Assembly: GCF_002903145.1 (NCBI RefSeq)
Contig: NZ_PPDJ01000009.1
Span: forward strand, 62,001 to 126,000
Source of the DNA: Halobacteriovorax sp. DA5
Lineage (GTDB): Bacteria > Bdellovibrionota > Bacteriovoracia > Bacteriovoracales > Bacteriovoracaceae
Reading direction: 5' to 3'
DNA length: 64,000 bases
The position numbers and the translations under genes are program-made. The notes below the pieces were generated by a model. That model ran no database searches and had not been told where the DNA came from. It saw only the letters and a program-made list of their open reading frames with translations. This document shows positions 7,682-15,403 of this stretch, piece by piece (within the stretch, counting starts at the first letter, position 1; the number at the start of each line of letters is the position of its first letter).

Positions 7682-9226
7682 ATGACGATAAAAGCAAAAG
7701 ATGTGAAGCTTGAAGTAAGGCTTTCTAATTTAAAAGATATTGATGGAATTCATGATTTAGTGGCCCGTTCTTATACTGGGTTTCCTGATGATTATACAAA
7801 GGGAATGATTCGCGGTCAGATTACAAATTATCCAGAAGGAAACTTTGTTGCTACACTAAATGGTAAAATTGTTGGTTACTCGGCAAGTATTCTACTTCCT
7901 GAAAAAACAGTATTTAAAAAACACACATGGGCCAGTATTACAGGAAGGGGATATGGTTCGACTCATGATGAAGATGGTGATTATCTCTATGGTTATGAAA
8001 CTTGTGTCGACCCATCTATTCGTGGTCATCGAATAGGTCAAAGATTATATAATGCTAGAAAAAGACTTGTTAAGTATGAGCGATTAAAAGGTATCGTATT
8101 TGTCGGTCGTATTCCAAGTTTACATCGACGTATCAAACAAGTTGAAAGTGTTGTAGATTATATTGAAAAAGTAAAAGAGAAAAAAATTAGAGATACAACT
8201 CTTGGCTTCCAACTTCGAAATGGTTTTGAAGTTTTAGGTGTTCTTGAAAAATATCTTCCTACTGATAAAGAGTCGATGGGATATGGAGTTCACTTGATTT
8301 GGGAGAACCCTGAATATCAAGCGCAAGAGAGTAAGAAAGATCGCCCTGTTCAGCAAAATTCAGTTCGAGTCGTTAGTGTTCAGTATCAACAACGAGGTAT
8401 TTCTAGCTTCAAGGAGTTTGAAGATCTTGTTGAATACTATGTTGATGTAACGGCAGACTATCGTGCTGACTTCGTTCTATTTCCAGAATTGTTTACGATG
8501 CAGCTGCTTTCAATCAAAAATGAAGAAGTTGAGGCCAATGTTGCAATTGAGCATATGACTGCTTACACAGAAGATGTAAAAGCGCTCTTTCAGCGCCTCG
8601 CTGTAAAGTATAACGTCAATATTATCGCTGGTTCTCATCCAACAAAAGTTGGGGATCGTGTCCATAATATTAGCTATATTTGCCTTCGTGATGGACAGAT
8701 TCACGAACAAGCAAAAATCCACCCAACGCCTGATGAACAATATTGGTGGAATATTGAAGGGGGAGATGAGGTTAAGGTTATTGATACTGACTGTGGCCCG
8801 ATTGGTGTTTTAATCTGTTACGATAGTGAGTTTCCAGAGCTCACAAGACACCTCGCCAATCAAGGGATAAACATTCTCTTTGTTCCATTCTTAACTGATA
8901 ACCGCCAAGCCTATTGTCGTGTGAAGTTTTGTTGTCAGGCCCGTGCCATTGAAAATCAAATCTATGTGGCCATGGCCGGAAATGTTGGAAACCTTCCTCG
9001 TGTAAACAATGTCGATATCCAATACGCTCAAAGTTGTATTCTAACTCCATGTGACTTTCCTTTTGCAAAAGATGGAATTGCTGCAGATACAACGCCAAAT
9101 GTTGAGATGGTCGCAATTGCAGACTTAAGAATTGATACACTTTTAGAAGCAAGACAAAATGGAGCTGTGAAAAATTTAAAAGATCGCAGACATGATTTAT
9201 ATTCTGTCGTTTGGCATGGGAAGTAG
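7682..9226 (+). CDS. Fusion of GNAT acetyltransferase and carbon-nitrogen hydrolase (nitrilase superfamily)
   Basis: Two enzymes are joined in one 514-residue chain. Residues about 10-215 form a GNAT N-acetyltransferase; the acetyl-CoA loop is seen in YETCVDPSIRGHRIGQRLYN. Residues about 228-510 form a nitrilase-superfamily amidohydrolase with the full catalytic triad: E269 in FPELFT, K345 in AKIHPTP and C379 in VLICYDSEFPE. Nitrilase-type domains hydrolyse amides, carbamoyl groups or nitriles. Similar GNAT-nitrilase fusions are known as uncharacterised proteins in several bacteria. The shared substrate is not known; one idea is acetylation and deamidation of the same small amine metabolite. 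It converges on the GMC oxidoreductase with a short hairpin between them. Confidence 0.92.
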   Translation: MTIKAKDVKLEVRLSNLKDIDGIHDLVARSYTGFPDDYTKGMIRGQITNYPEGNFVATLNGKIVGYSASILLPEKTVFKKHTWASITGRGYGSTHDEDGDYLYGYETCVDPSIRGHRIGQRLYNARKRLVKYERLKGIVFVGRIPSLHRRIKQVESVVDYIEKVKEKKIRDTTLGFQLRNGFEVLGVLEKYLPTDKESMGYGVHLIWENPEYQAQESKKDRPVQQNSVRVVSVQYQQRGISSFKEFEDLVEYYVDVTADYRADFVLFPELFTMQLLSIKNEEVEANVAIEHMTAYTEDVKALFQRLAVKYNVNIIAGSHPTKVGDRVHNISYICLRDGQIHEQAKIHPTPDEQYWWNIEGGDEVKVIDTDCGPIGVLICYDSEFPELTRHLANQGINILFVPFLTDNRQAYCRVKFCCQARAIENQIYVAMAGNVGNLPRVNNVDIQYAQSCILTPCDFPFAKDGIAADTTPNVEMVAIADLRIDTLLEARQNGAVKNLKDRRHDLYSVVWHGK

Positions 9227-9245
9227 GTGGCCTTAAGTGGCCACC
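9226..9245. terminator. Bidirectional terminator hairpin
   Basis: A perfect 7-bp stem (GGTGGCC/GGCCACC) with a TTAAGT loop fills the 25-base gap between two convergent genes and overlaps the stop codon of the first. There is no long T-run, so termination strength is uncertain. Confidence 0.55.
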
Positions 9246-9251
9246 AGTATC

Positions 9252-10844
9252 TTAATTGCTCTTAGCTGGTATTTTACTCATTCCATATTCAGTAATTGCA
9301 GTAATCGATAATGAAGGATTAACTCCAGGATTCGCTGAGATCATTGATCCGTCAAAGACATACATATTTTCGTAATTGAATACTTTATTGTCTTTGTCGA
9401 TAACACCTTCTTTTTCACTTTCTCCCATACATGCTCCTCCCAGAATATGTGCCGTCGAAGGAATCCCTGTTAAGGTTTCAGTAAACATAACCATTGGCTT
9501 TCCATCAATGATTTTACAGTACTCTTTGGCCATTTGATGTGCTGTTTTAATAAACGCAGTAGGGGCCTCTCCTTTTGAGAGAACTGACTTCATTCCAAAA
9601 ATACCCTTTGTGAATTTTAGAGTACTATCAAGGTGCTGCATAAATAGATGGATATTTGTTTGTTTTGCGAAATCTTTTACTGTTAAAACTTTAAACCACT
9701 TAATAGGATCTCTTAATGGCTCTATCGCAAGCTTAATCATTCTTAAAAAGAAATTAGGCTCTGAGATCATTGGAACCATAAGCACACGCCAGAATCCCGA
9801 TCCCTTGCCGTAACGAGTTGGCTCAAGATGAGAGTGCTCATCAATGTCGATAATTGAACCAATAGCAACTCCCTTGGTCATATCAATATCTTTCCTGTAG
9901 GTCGTATTGAGAATAAGCGCTTCATTATTTGTTCTGATAGTATCACCGAGAGCTGGTGATAATTTAGGAAGCGATGTCTTTTTTAAATCAAGTAGTAAGT
10001 TAATAGTTCCTAGAACACCTGCACTAAAGATAACCCCATTGGCCTTTAGGTTTCTTGTTTTTCCAAAGTACTTTGTCGATTCTTTTAAAACAACTTCGTA
10101 ACCTGTCTTTCCATTAGCACCATCGAGAGGTGAAACTTTTACTGCTTTATTTTCAGCAAGAATATCAACTCCAAGTTGTCGTGCAAGATAGAGGTAATTC
10201 TTATCAAGAGTATTCTTTGCATTATGACGACAACCTGTCATGCAGGCACCGCATGAGATACAGCCAGAGCGGCTTGGGCCTTTCCCATTAAAGTATGGAT
10301 CTGCTACTTCAACACCTTCTTTACCTTCTTCTCCAAAATAGACGGAGACTTTTGTTGCATCAAAATATTCTTCACGTCCAATATTTTTAGCAAGCTCAAG
10401 CATCGTATGATCTGCATCACCATAGTGTCTTGTCTTTTCTGCTCCAAGCATCTTCCATGCAAGATCGTAGTAAGGTGATAGTTCTTCTTCCCAATTATTC
10501 AAATTCTTCCAAGGGCCGTGATTAAAGAATTGTGACTTAGGCTTTGGAAGTGTATTTGCGTAGACAAGAGATCCGCCACCGACACCAACGCCACTTAGAA
10601 CTGAAATATGCTTAAAGAAGGTCAATTGCTGGATACCAAAGAACTTCAACTGAGGAAGCCACATCCACCTTGGAAGATTCCAATTAGTTTTTGGAAACTT
10701 CGTTGTATCAGAGAAGTCTTTCCCTTTTTCAACGACTAAGACGCTGTATCCTTTTTCAGCAAGTCTTAGTGCTGAAACCGAACCGCCGAAACCTGATCCA
10801 ATAATAATATAGTCGTAACTTTCTCTGATTTTTGTATTTGGCAT
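9252..10844 (-). CDS. GMC-family FAD oxidoreductase, cholesterol-oxidase/ChoD-like
   Basis: The N-terminal FAD-binding motif IIIGSGFGGSVSALRLAEKG and the C-terminal NPGVNPSLSITAITEYGM place this in the GMC family, which oxidises alcohols with flavin. The closest recognisable subgroup is the ChoD-like sterol/alcohol dehydrogenases, which share the block CMTGCRHNAKNTLDKNYLYLA. The same block carries a four-cysteine motif, CxxCxxCxxxC (C195, C198, C201, C205), able in principle to bind an Fe-S cluster. The ATG at 10844 is preferred, since GAGG lies five bases upstream; the longer GTG start at 10868 lacks this. The resulting length is 530 residues. No signal peptide is evident, so a cytoplasmic or membrane-associated enzyme is likely. 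The substrate is unknown. Confidence 0.9.
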   Translation of the reverse strand: MPNTKIRESYDYIIIGSGFGGSVSALRLAEKGYSVLVVEKGKDFSDTTKFPKTNWNLPRWMWLPQLKFFGIQQLTFFKHISVLSGVGVGGGSLVYANTLPKPKSQFFNHGPWKNLNNWEEELSPYYDLAWKMLGAEKTRHYGDADHTMLELAKNIGREEYFDATKVSVYFGEEGKEGVEVADPYFNGKGPSRSGCISCGACMTGCRHNAKNTLDKNYLYLARQLGVDILAENKAVKVSPLDGANGKTGYEVVLKESTKYFGKTRNLKANGVIFSAGVLGTINLLLDLKKTSLPKLSPALGDTIRTNNEALILNTTYRKDIDMTKGVAIGSIIDIDEHSHLEPTRYGKGSGFWRVLMVPMISEPNFFLRMIKLAIEPLRDPIKWFKVLTVKDFAKQTNIHLFMQHLDSTLKFTKGIFGMKSVLSKGEAPTAFIKTAHQMAKEYCKIIDGKPMVMFTETLTGIPSTAHILGGACMGESEKEGVIDKDNKVFNYENMYVFDGSMISANPGVNPSLSITAITEYGMSKIPAKSN

Positions 10845-11019
10845 ATATCCCTCAAAACTTTCGATCACTCATAATTATACATAAGGATTTCAATATGTTG
10901 AGTGTTTGAATATTAATTATTGATTAGAGTAATCTTGAAAATTCTCGTATTTTTAATGGTTTAACAAAAGCAGGAGCTTCCTTATTTGATGTTATAATAA
11001 AGGAGATTTTGGAGGAATT

Positions 11020-11304
11020 ATGAAAGTAACAATCACATTCTTAGTATTGGCCATGGCAACGTCTTCTATCTTCGCCAAAGGAAGACCACTTCTTAGATGC
11101 CCAAAGCAAGGTAACAAGATTATTATCTGTCACGTGCCTCCTGGAAATCCAGATAAGGCCAAGGAAATCACAATCAATAAGAACGCAGTTCAAGATCACT
11201 TAGACCACGGTGACTATGCTGGCTACTGTGAAAACACACAGTATGCTGATAAGAAAGAGATGTGCGGAATTTGCGACGTGGATATCGATCCTACTTGTAG
11301 CTAA
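11020..11304 (+). CDS. Small secreted cysteine-containing protein with ICHVPPGNP motif
   Basis: A 94-residue protein with a clean Sec signal peptide (MKVTITFLVLAMATSSIFA, cleavage likely after A19). The mature part has the motif ICHVPPGNP followed by ITINKNAVQDHLDHGD and YAGYC. This combination recurs as a small conserved block in many bacterial exported and cell-surface proteins, where it often precedes an outer-membrane or adhesin domain; here it is essentially the whole protein. Seven mature cysteines suggest disulfides in the periplasm or outside the cell. A strong GGAGG site precedes the ATG. Function is unknown. Confidence 0.8.
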   Translation: MKVTITFLVLAMATSSIFAKGRPLLRCPKQGNKIIICHVPPGNPDKAKEITINKNAVQDHLDHGDYAGYCENTQYADKKEMCGICDVDIDPTCS

Positions 11305-11464
11305 TCATCGTTTTTATGGCGCGTACCTCATAGTTTAGTTAGACTTGTATGTTTTTCAGACAGTATTCTGTAATGATTCCAATTATGACCTCAATTCTAT
11401 TAATTCTGTCATTATATTGAAAATGATATATGCACCAGTGAAATAGACGATTATATGAGAATAA

Positions 11465-12163
11465 ATGAAAGTAGAGGTTATGAATTCTAATTTAAATGAA
11501 AAATTATACTATGAAGATTGCGAACTATTAAAAAGAGTGGCCATATTTATCATGGCCATAACTATTTATTATGTAAGTTGGTACTATGGGAAAGATATTT
11601 TAATGAATCTTTTCTATGGTTATATTAAAAACGGTGTTTTAAAACCAAAGCTTTTTTTTAGTCACTTACTTATTTATGGATCAATATTTAGCGCGATTTG
11701 CTCATATGTTATGATTTTTATTGCTTACAAATTAGGCGTAATAAGACTCCCAAAGTATTTAGTTAATATAAAGGCGGCCCTCTTATATGGTATAGTAAGT
11801 GCTCTTGCTTTATCTGTGCTTTTTATTATTTATTGGTTAATCCGCGGATATGATTTTCAATTTCTAATTAACTCTCAAAGTATTCTTGGGAATATTTTCT
11901 CTAATTATTATGAAGAAATAAGTTATAGGGCCCTACTTGTTGGTGTTACTCTAGCTCTATTTCGCAATAAATGGATTGCGATAGTTATTCCATCATTGAT
12001 TATGGTTAGTACACATACTCAATATCCATTTGAGTTTAAATGTCTTGTGTTCTTAGGGTCTTGTTTTTTTAGCTATGTTTATATCAGAACATCTAACTTA
12101 GTTTCATCTTGGTCATCACATCAAGTATCAGATATCGTCTTAGATACGATTCTAAAAGTTTAA
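11465..12163 (+). CDS. CPBP family intramembrane metalloprotease (CAAX/Abi type)
   Basis: The protein has several hydrophobic segments and the three CPBP motifs: EEISYR (E150, E151, R155) in one helix, then a histidine in VSTHTQYP (H184) and another in SSWSSHQ (H219). These residues form the glutamate/histidine metal site of Rce1-like intramembrane proteases. Members in bacteria process prenylated or other membrane proteins and some are linked to bacteriocin self-immunity. The neighbours give no clear target. The ATG at 11465 has only a weak ribosome site; an in-frame ATG at 11480 is possible. The gene is flanked by two copies of a GTACGCGCC-type motif in opposite orientation (11317-11326 and 12172-12184). 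Confidence 0.75.
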   Translation: MKVEVMNSNLNEKLYYEDCELLKRVAIFIMAITIYYVSWYYGKDILMNLFYGYIKNGVLKPKLFFSHLLIYGSIFSAICSYVMIFIAYKLGVIRLPKYLVNIKAALLYGIVSALALSVLFIIYWLIRGYDFQFLINSQSILGNIFSNYYEEISYRALLVGVTLALFRNKWIAIVIPSLIMVSTHTQYPFEFKCLVFLGSCFFSYVYIRTSNLVSSWSSHQVSDIVLDTILKV

Positions 12164-12203
12164 GAAAAAGATACGCGCCACCTTATAAATTATTGGAGAT
12201 TAG

Positions 12204-12569
12204 ATGAAAATTATCGACTCAGTAAAAGATGTTAATTTTAAAACTTTTCCAGGTGGAGATATGTTCAGCGTACTTGTTGGAAGGCATGACTCAACAGGTG
12301 CAAGCGAGCACCATACAGTTGCAATTGTAAAGCTTCCTGCAGGTACAAAATCAGACGAGCATTACCATAAAGAAAGAGAAGAGTCATACTTTGTTATTAG
12401 CGGTACAGGAAGGGCAATTATTGATGGAGTCGAAAATCATATTAAGGCCGGAAGTTTGGTCTATACGAAACCGAATGAAAAGCATGCCTTTATAAATGAT
12501 GGTAATGACGAATTTATTTATTTGATTATTACAGCACCCTATTGGGTACCTGAAGATTCACACCATTAA
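12204..12569 (+). CDS. Cupin-domain protein
   Basis: A single-domain cupin of 121 residues. The first metal motif is DEHYHKEREESYFVISG (two histidines and a glutamate) and the second ends in KPNEKHAF (histidine), the usual ligands of a mononuclear metal in the beta-barrel. Cupins of this size include small isomerases, dioxygenases and binding proteins, and the sequence does not single out one. The GGAG site upstream supports the ATG. It is followed 18 bases later by the next small gene and may share its transcript. Confidence 0.85.
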   Translation: MKIIDSVKDVNFKTFPGGDMFSVLVGRHDSTGASEHHTVAIVKLPAGTKSDEHYHKEREESYFVISGTGRAIIDGVENHIKAGSLVYTKPNEKHAFINDGNDEFIYLIITAPYWVPEDSHH

Positions 12570-12587
12570 CTAAAGACAGACTAATTC

Positions 12588-12908
12588 GTGGAGAGAGTTA
12601 TAAAATTATTTAAAAAATTTCACAACAAGTTGGTCGGCCATATCAAAGAAGATAAAAAAACAGAACTTGCCAGTATGATTAACTATCCTCTGAGGCTATC
12701 TGAGAAAAAAGTTGTGAAAAGCAAAAGTGAATTTATACAAAATTACGATTCTATTATTAATAAAAAAATTAAAAGAATAATTCTAAAACAAGATCAAGAT
12801 TCCTTTTTCTGTAAGTCAACGGGGCTAATGTATGGAAGAGGGGAAATTTGGGTGAATAATTTCAATAAAAAATCAGAATTGAGAATAATTAGTATTTTTT
12901 CAAAATAA
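12588..12908 (+). CDS. Small SnoaL/NTF2-like protein, probably lacking its signal peptide
   Basis: The pattern INYPLRL...KSKSEFIQNYDSIINKKI...GLMYGRGEIW matches a small periplasmic NTF2-like family in which residues YPL, a KxEFIxxYDxII helix and a GxxxGxGEIW strand recur. Those relatives are normally exported, but here the only available starts (GTG at 12588 or an internal ATG) give no signal peptide, and no good ribosome site is present. The gene may be a shortened remnant or may have a start I cannot identify. Function is unknown. Confidence 0.5.
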   Translation: MERVIKLFKKFHNKLVGHIKEDKKTELASMINYPLRLSEKKVVKSKSEFIQNYDSIINKKIKRIILKQDQDSFFCKSTGLMYGRGEIWVNNFNKKSELRIISIFSK

Positions 12909-13032
12909 CTTTTCCTCAGTGTTGTTGATCTAAATGGTTTAAACACTATTATACTTTCTACTATTAATTTTGATAGTTGGTTAACACTTTAGGTGTAGAG
13001 TCATCGTACATAATCTAAACTAAGGAGTTATC

Positions 13033-13308
13033 ATGCCAAAATACATCATTGAAAGGGAGCTTCCTGGTGCTGGTAAATTATCGCAACAGGATCTACAAGG
13101 TCTCTCTCAGAAATCTTGTGATGTTTTAGAGGAAATGGGACCAAGTATTCAGTGGGTACAAAGCTATGTAACAAATGATAAGGTCTATTGTGAGTACATT
13201 GCTCCTAATGAAGATCTTATTAGGGAACACGCACATAAGGGTGATTTTCCTATTACTAGTATTGCTAAGGTTGGAACTATTATTGATCCCACCACAGCTG
13301 AGTCTTAA
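13033..13308 (+). CDS. DUF4242-type small protein (SCO4226-like)
   Basis: A 91-residue ferredoxin-like protein of the DUF4242 group: it opens MPKYIIERELPGAG, has the SIQWVQSYVTNDKVYCEYIAPNEDLIREHA core and ends in a short tail. One characterised relative, SCO4226 of Streptomyces, binds nickel; metal binding here is only an inference. A clear AAGGAG site precedes the ATG and a terminator follows directly, so the gene is probably monocistronic. Confidence 0.82.
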   Translation: MPKYIIERELPGAGKLSQQDLQGLSQKSCDVLEEMGPSIQWVQSYVTNDKVYCEYIAPNEDLIREHAHKGDFPITSIAKVGTIIDPTTAES

Positions 13309-13328
13309 ATTTATTTTTTAAAATAAGG

Positions 13329-13353
13329 GCCTTCTTAATAGAAGGCTTTTTTT
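13329..13353 (+). terminator. Rho-independent terminator
   Basis: Perfect 7-bp stem (GCCTTCT/AGAAGGC) with a TAAT loop, followed by seven T residues, 20 bases after the DUF4242 stop codon. Confidence 0.9.
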
Positions 13354-13402
13354 GTTGTTAAGTCATGCAGACTCGAATTTGTTCGGCTTCATTTTTAGAA
13401 TT

Positions 13403-13506
13403 GGTTTCGTGGTGTGAGAGGGATGCTCTCTCGCTCACTTCGTGTTCGCTCGTCAGCGATGCTCGGCTTCAAATGCCATCGTGGCATTTACCGCCTCAAC
13501 AACTTG
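13403..13506. repeat. 104-bp hairpin repeat, copy 1
   Basis: This segment matches 15016-15119 with only three differences in 104 bases and no gaps. It contains several inverted repeats, including an 8-bp stem AAATGCCA/TGGCATTT with a TCG loop and an imperfect stem around GAGAGGGATGCTCTCTC. It carries no ORF. In both copies a terminator/tRNA-3'-end module follows about 30-40 bases later. Confidence 0.85.
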
Positions 13507-13530
13507 CGAGTCACTAGTTTCAATGACCTT

Positions 13531-13717
13531 GCTTGACCCAAAACAAAAAGGCCCAGACGTAAACGCCTGAGCTTTTTTAGTGGTGGGACATCGATGTTAC
13601 TATGAACTATGTGTCCTTAATCCCTAAGCTATTTAATATATTGAATTTTCTATTGAAATCTAAGATAGAATTATAGCGCCCATAAAAAAAAAAGAAGGGT
13701 GATCTCTCGCCCTTCCC
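13531..13717. repeat. tRNA 3'-end/terminator remnant module, copy 1
   Basis: About 187 bases that align along their length, though with many substitutions, to 13946-14127. Both begin CTTGACCCAAAA, pass through a terminator-like hairpin and a GTGGTGGG-C/A-C-A-T segment, share TGTGTCC-N-TAATCCCTAAG, and end in a GAAGGG...CCCTTC hairpin. The GTGGTGGGNCAT part resembles the complement of a tRNA 3' CCA end, but the rest of a tRNA is absent. No gene is present. Confidence 0.65.
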
Positions 13718-13723
13718 TGATCA

Positions 13724-13931
13724 GTACGCGCCACCTTTTGAGTATTTCAATTCTTTAGCAGTTAATTATTTTTGTTTTTCCCAAAATTTGATTGGAGTAT
13801 AAGTTCGTTTTTATGTTTGATGTCATGCTGTATTAGCGATATTTATAAAATGTTAAATAATCCATTAATAGAAGCTAAAAAAGTCATTTTAAATTTGTAA
13901 GTCGTTGTAATCTTCAAAAGGTGGCGCGTAC
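13724..13931. repeat. 208-bp element bounded by perfect 18-bp inverted repeats
   Basis: GTACGCGCCACCTTTTGA at 13724-13741 is repeated as its exact reverse complement at 13914-13931. The interior is AT-rich without a recognisable gene. The outer part of the repeat (TACGCGCCACCTT) also occurs at 12172-12184, and an inverted copy of its core at 11317-11326. The shape is that of a small non-autonomous mobile element or of a paired protein-binding site. I see no target-site duplication. Confidence 0.6.
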
Positions 13932-13945
13932 CGCTGGTGATCTCC

Positions 13946-14127
13946 CTTGACCCAAAATAAAAAAAAGCCCCGACAGAGTCGAGGCTTTTTTTGTGGTGGG
14001 CCATTGATGTCACTTTATGAACGATGTGTCCATAATCCCTAAGTAATTAATTAAATTCAAATTTCAAATAAATTCGAATATAGATTTATAACGTCTATAA
14101 AAAGAAGGGCGATCTCTCGCCCTTCCC
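13946..14127. repeat. tRNA 3'-end/terminator remnant module, copy 2
   Basis: Bases 13960-14004 match 15161-15205 at 43 of 45 positions. The latter segment is the terminator and the last 11 bases of the intact CAT-anticodon tRNA gene. Beyond 14004 the similarity to the tRNA stops and the sequence instead follows copy 1 (13531-13717), ending in a perfect 9-bp hairpin GAAGGGCGA/TCGCCCTTC. This is therefore a tRNA-gene 3' fragment joined to a different sequence. Confidence 0.75.
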
Positions 14128-14325
14128 CGAATTAGAACTTGCTCAGTATAATCAATAGATTAAGTAAGCAAATTACTAACTCTAGTAGCAATAAAAAATC
14201 CTCCATGATTTCTCCCTATGGATGCTCGTCGTTGAGCAGGAGAAAGGACTTTTTATTGAAACTTTATTCGTGTTATAATTCTTCTATCCCTTCCCCGAGT
14301 AAGGGCTCTATTAGCAATAGAAATT

Positions 14326-14351
14326 AGCCTCTGTTAGTCAGGGGCTTTTTT
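14326..14351 (+). terminator. Rho-independent terminator of an unidentified short transcript
   Basis: 8-bp stem (AGCCTCTG/CAGGGGCT, one G-T pair) with a TTAGT loop and a T-run. No plus-strand gene ends here. A TATAAT hexamer lies about 50 bases upstream, so a short RNA of about 70 nt is possible, but I found no convincing -35 box. The rest of 14128-14584 holds nothing else I can recognise. Confidence 0.6.
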
Positions 14352-14584
14352 GTATGCAAGTACTTAGAATAGATGGTTTAACATAAGTAATTGAGAGTAT
14401 TGATATTTAAGATTGTTAATTTAAGAAATTGTAATAATTTGAAGTAAATATTTTTGTAGCAGAATATGTAGTATGAGAGGTATTTATTTATCAGATAAAG
14501 AAATATGTAGGTACAGAAGTATTTGAGGATAAACGATTATTAAATCTCATTTTAGGCTTAGATAAGTTGAATATGGAGCCAATT

Positions 14585-15001
14585 ATGAAGGCTTCAAAAT
14601 ATAGTGATTTTCCATGGGATATGAGAATTAGTGGTTTAAATAGGGGCTCGACATTTATTGTCACAATATGGACGAGTGAGAATTTTGTTGGTTATTTAGA
14701 AATTGGTGAGCATTGGGATAACTCTAATGATCTTGAACTTTCTTCTATCCAGATATACCCAAGATACAGAAAGACATTTGCTTTTAAAAAGTTACTAAAG
14801 GAAGGATTTAAATACTTAACAAGTAAAGGTCCGGAATGTGATATCTATAGTCATGTGCAAGTTTCAAATATAAAAATGATGACGATATTTAAGCGTCTTG
14901 GCTTTAGCTTTTCAGAAGGGAGAAGTTCTCACACTATGCAAGTTAAAGGGAAGCTGAGTGAGATATTAGATACTGATTTATATAAATTGATAATGAATTA
15001 A
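14585..15001 (+). CDS. GNAT-like acetyltransferase
   Basis: The C-terminal half has the GNAT pattern: a central strand with SSIQIYPRYRKTFAFKKLLKEGFKYL (divergent acetyl-CoA loop and helix), and then a VQVSNIKMMTIFKRLGFSF block, in which an asparagine followed by a helix and a lysine/arginine-rich GF is typical of the family's last motif. The acetyl-CoA loop lacks the usual Q/RxxGxG/A glycines, so binding may be altered. GGAG six bases before the ATG at 14585 supports this start over the earlier TTG/ATG. The gene sits alone between two duplicated hairpin/tRNA-remnant modules, as cargo of a small island might. The substrate is unknown. Confidence 0.65.
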   Translation: MKASKYSDFPWDMRISGLNRGSTFIVTIWTSENFVGYLEIGEHWDNSNDLELSSIQIYPRYRKTFAFKKLLKEGFKYLTSKGPECDIYSHVQVSNIKMMTIFKRLGFSFSEGRSSHTMQVKGKLSEILDTDLYKLIMN

Positions 15002-15015
15002 TCATTCTTTGAAAA

Positions 15016-15119
15016 GGTTTCGTGGAGTGAGAGGGATGCTCTCTCGCTCACTTCGTGTTCGCTTGTCAGCGATGCTCGGCTTCAAATGCCATCGTGGCAT
15101 TTGCCGCCTCAACAACTTG
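15016..15119. repeat. 104-bp hairpin repeat, copy 2
   Basis: Ungapped partner of 13403-13506 (three differences). It starts 14 bases after the GNAT stop codon and lies on the 3' side of the tRNA gene, beyond the tRNA terminator. The combination of paired GTGAG...CTCAC arms and the AAATGCCATCGTGGCATTT palindrome looks like a REP-type extragenic element. Confidence 0.85.
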
Positions 15120-15160
15120 TTCCATGATCAAAACTTGAAAATCTTGAATATCGCACAAAT

Positions 15161-15187
15161 AAAAAAAGCCCCGACAGAGTCGAGGCT
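15161..15187 (-). terminator. tRNA gene terminator
   Basis: Read on the minus strand: stem GCCTCGAC/GTCGGGGC (one mismatch) with a short loop and a run of seven T residues, starting eight bases after the tRNA CCA end. Confidence 0.85.
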
Positions 15188-15194
15188 TTTTTCA

Positions 15195-15271
15195 TGGTGG
15201 GCCATGCAAGACTTGAACTTGCGACCACCCGGTTATGAGCCGGGGGCTCTAACCAACTGAGCTAATGGCCC
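15195..15271 (-). tRNA. tRNA with CAT anticodon (Met elongator or lysidine-modified Ile)
   Basis: A full 77-base cloverleaf including an encoded CCA. The acceptor arms GGGCCAT/ATGGCCC pair perfectly, the D-arm is TAGCTCAGTTGGTTAGAG, the anticodon arm is CCCGGCTCATAACCGGG and the T-arm is GCAAGTTCAAGTCTTGC. The anticodon CAT is shared by elongator tRNA-Met and by tRNA-Ile2, which is modified to lysidine. The GTGGTCGCAAGTTCAAGTC part resembles Ile2, but this is not decisive. The purine-rich start and perfect first pair argue against initiator tRNA. Confidence 0.95.
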
Positions 15272-15403
15272 TCAATTGGAATTTTGAAACTTAAATTTAT
15301 CCAAGTTTTGGTAATCTGGCTACAAAATTTTGCTATGTGGCAGTGGTGCGATGTGTAATTGGCGGGAGTAGTCAAATACGCAAAACAATGAAATGATACT
15401 CTC

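Noticed and set aside
14139..14327. A 62-codon plus-strand ORF after the second remnant module
   Set aside because: Low-complexity serine/asparagine composition, no ribosome site and overlap with a hairpin-rich segment.
15009..15260. An 83-codon plus-strand ORF running through the hairpin repeat and the tRNA gene
   Set aside because: Its sequence is fully explained by the repeat and the antisense of the tRNA; such reading frames arise by chance in these elements.
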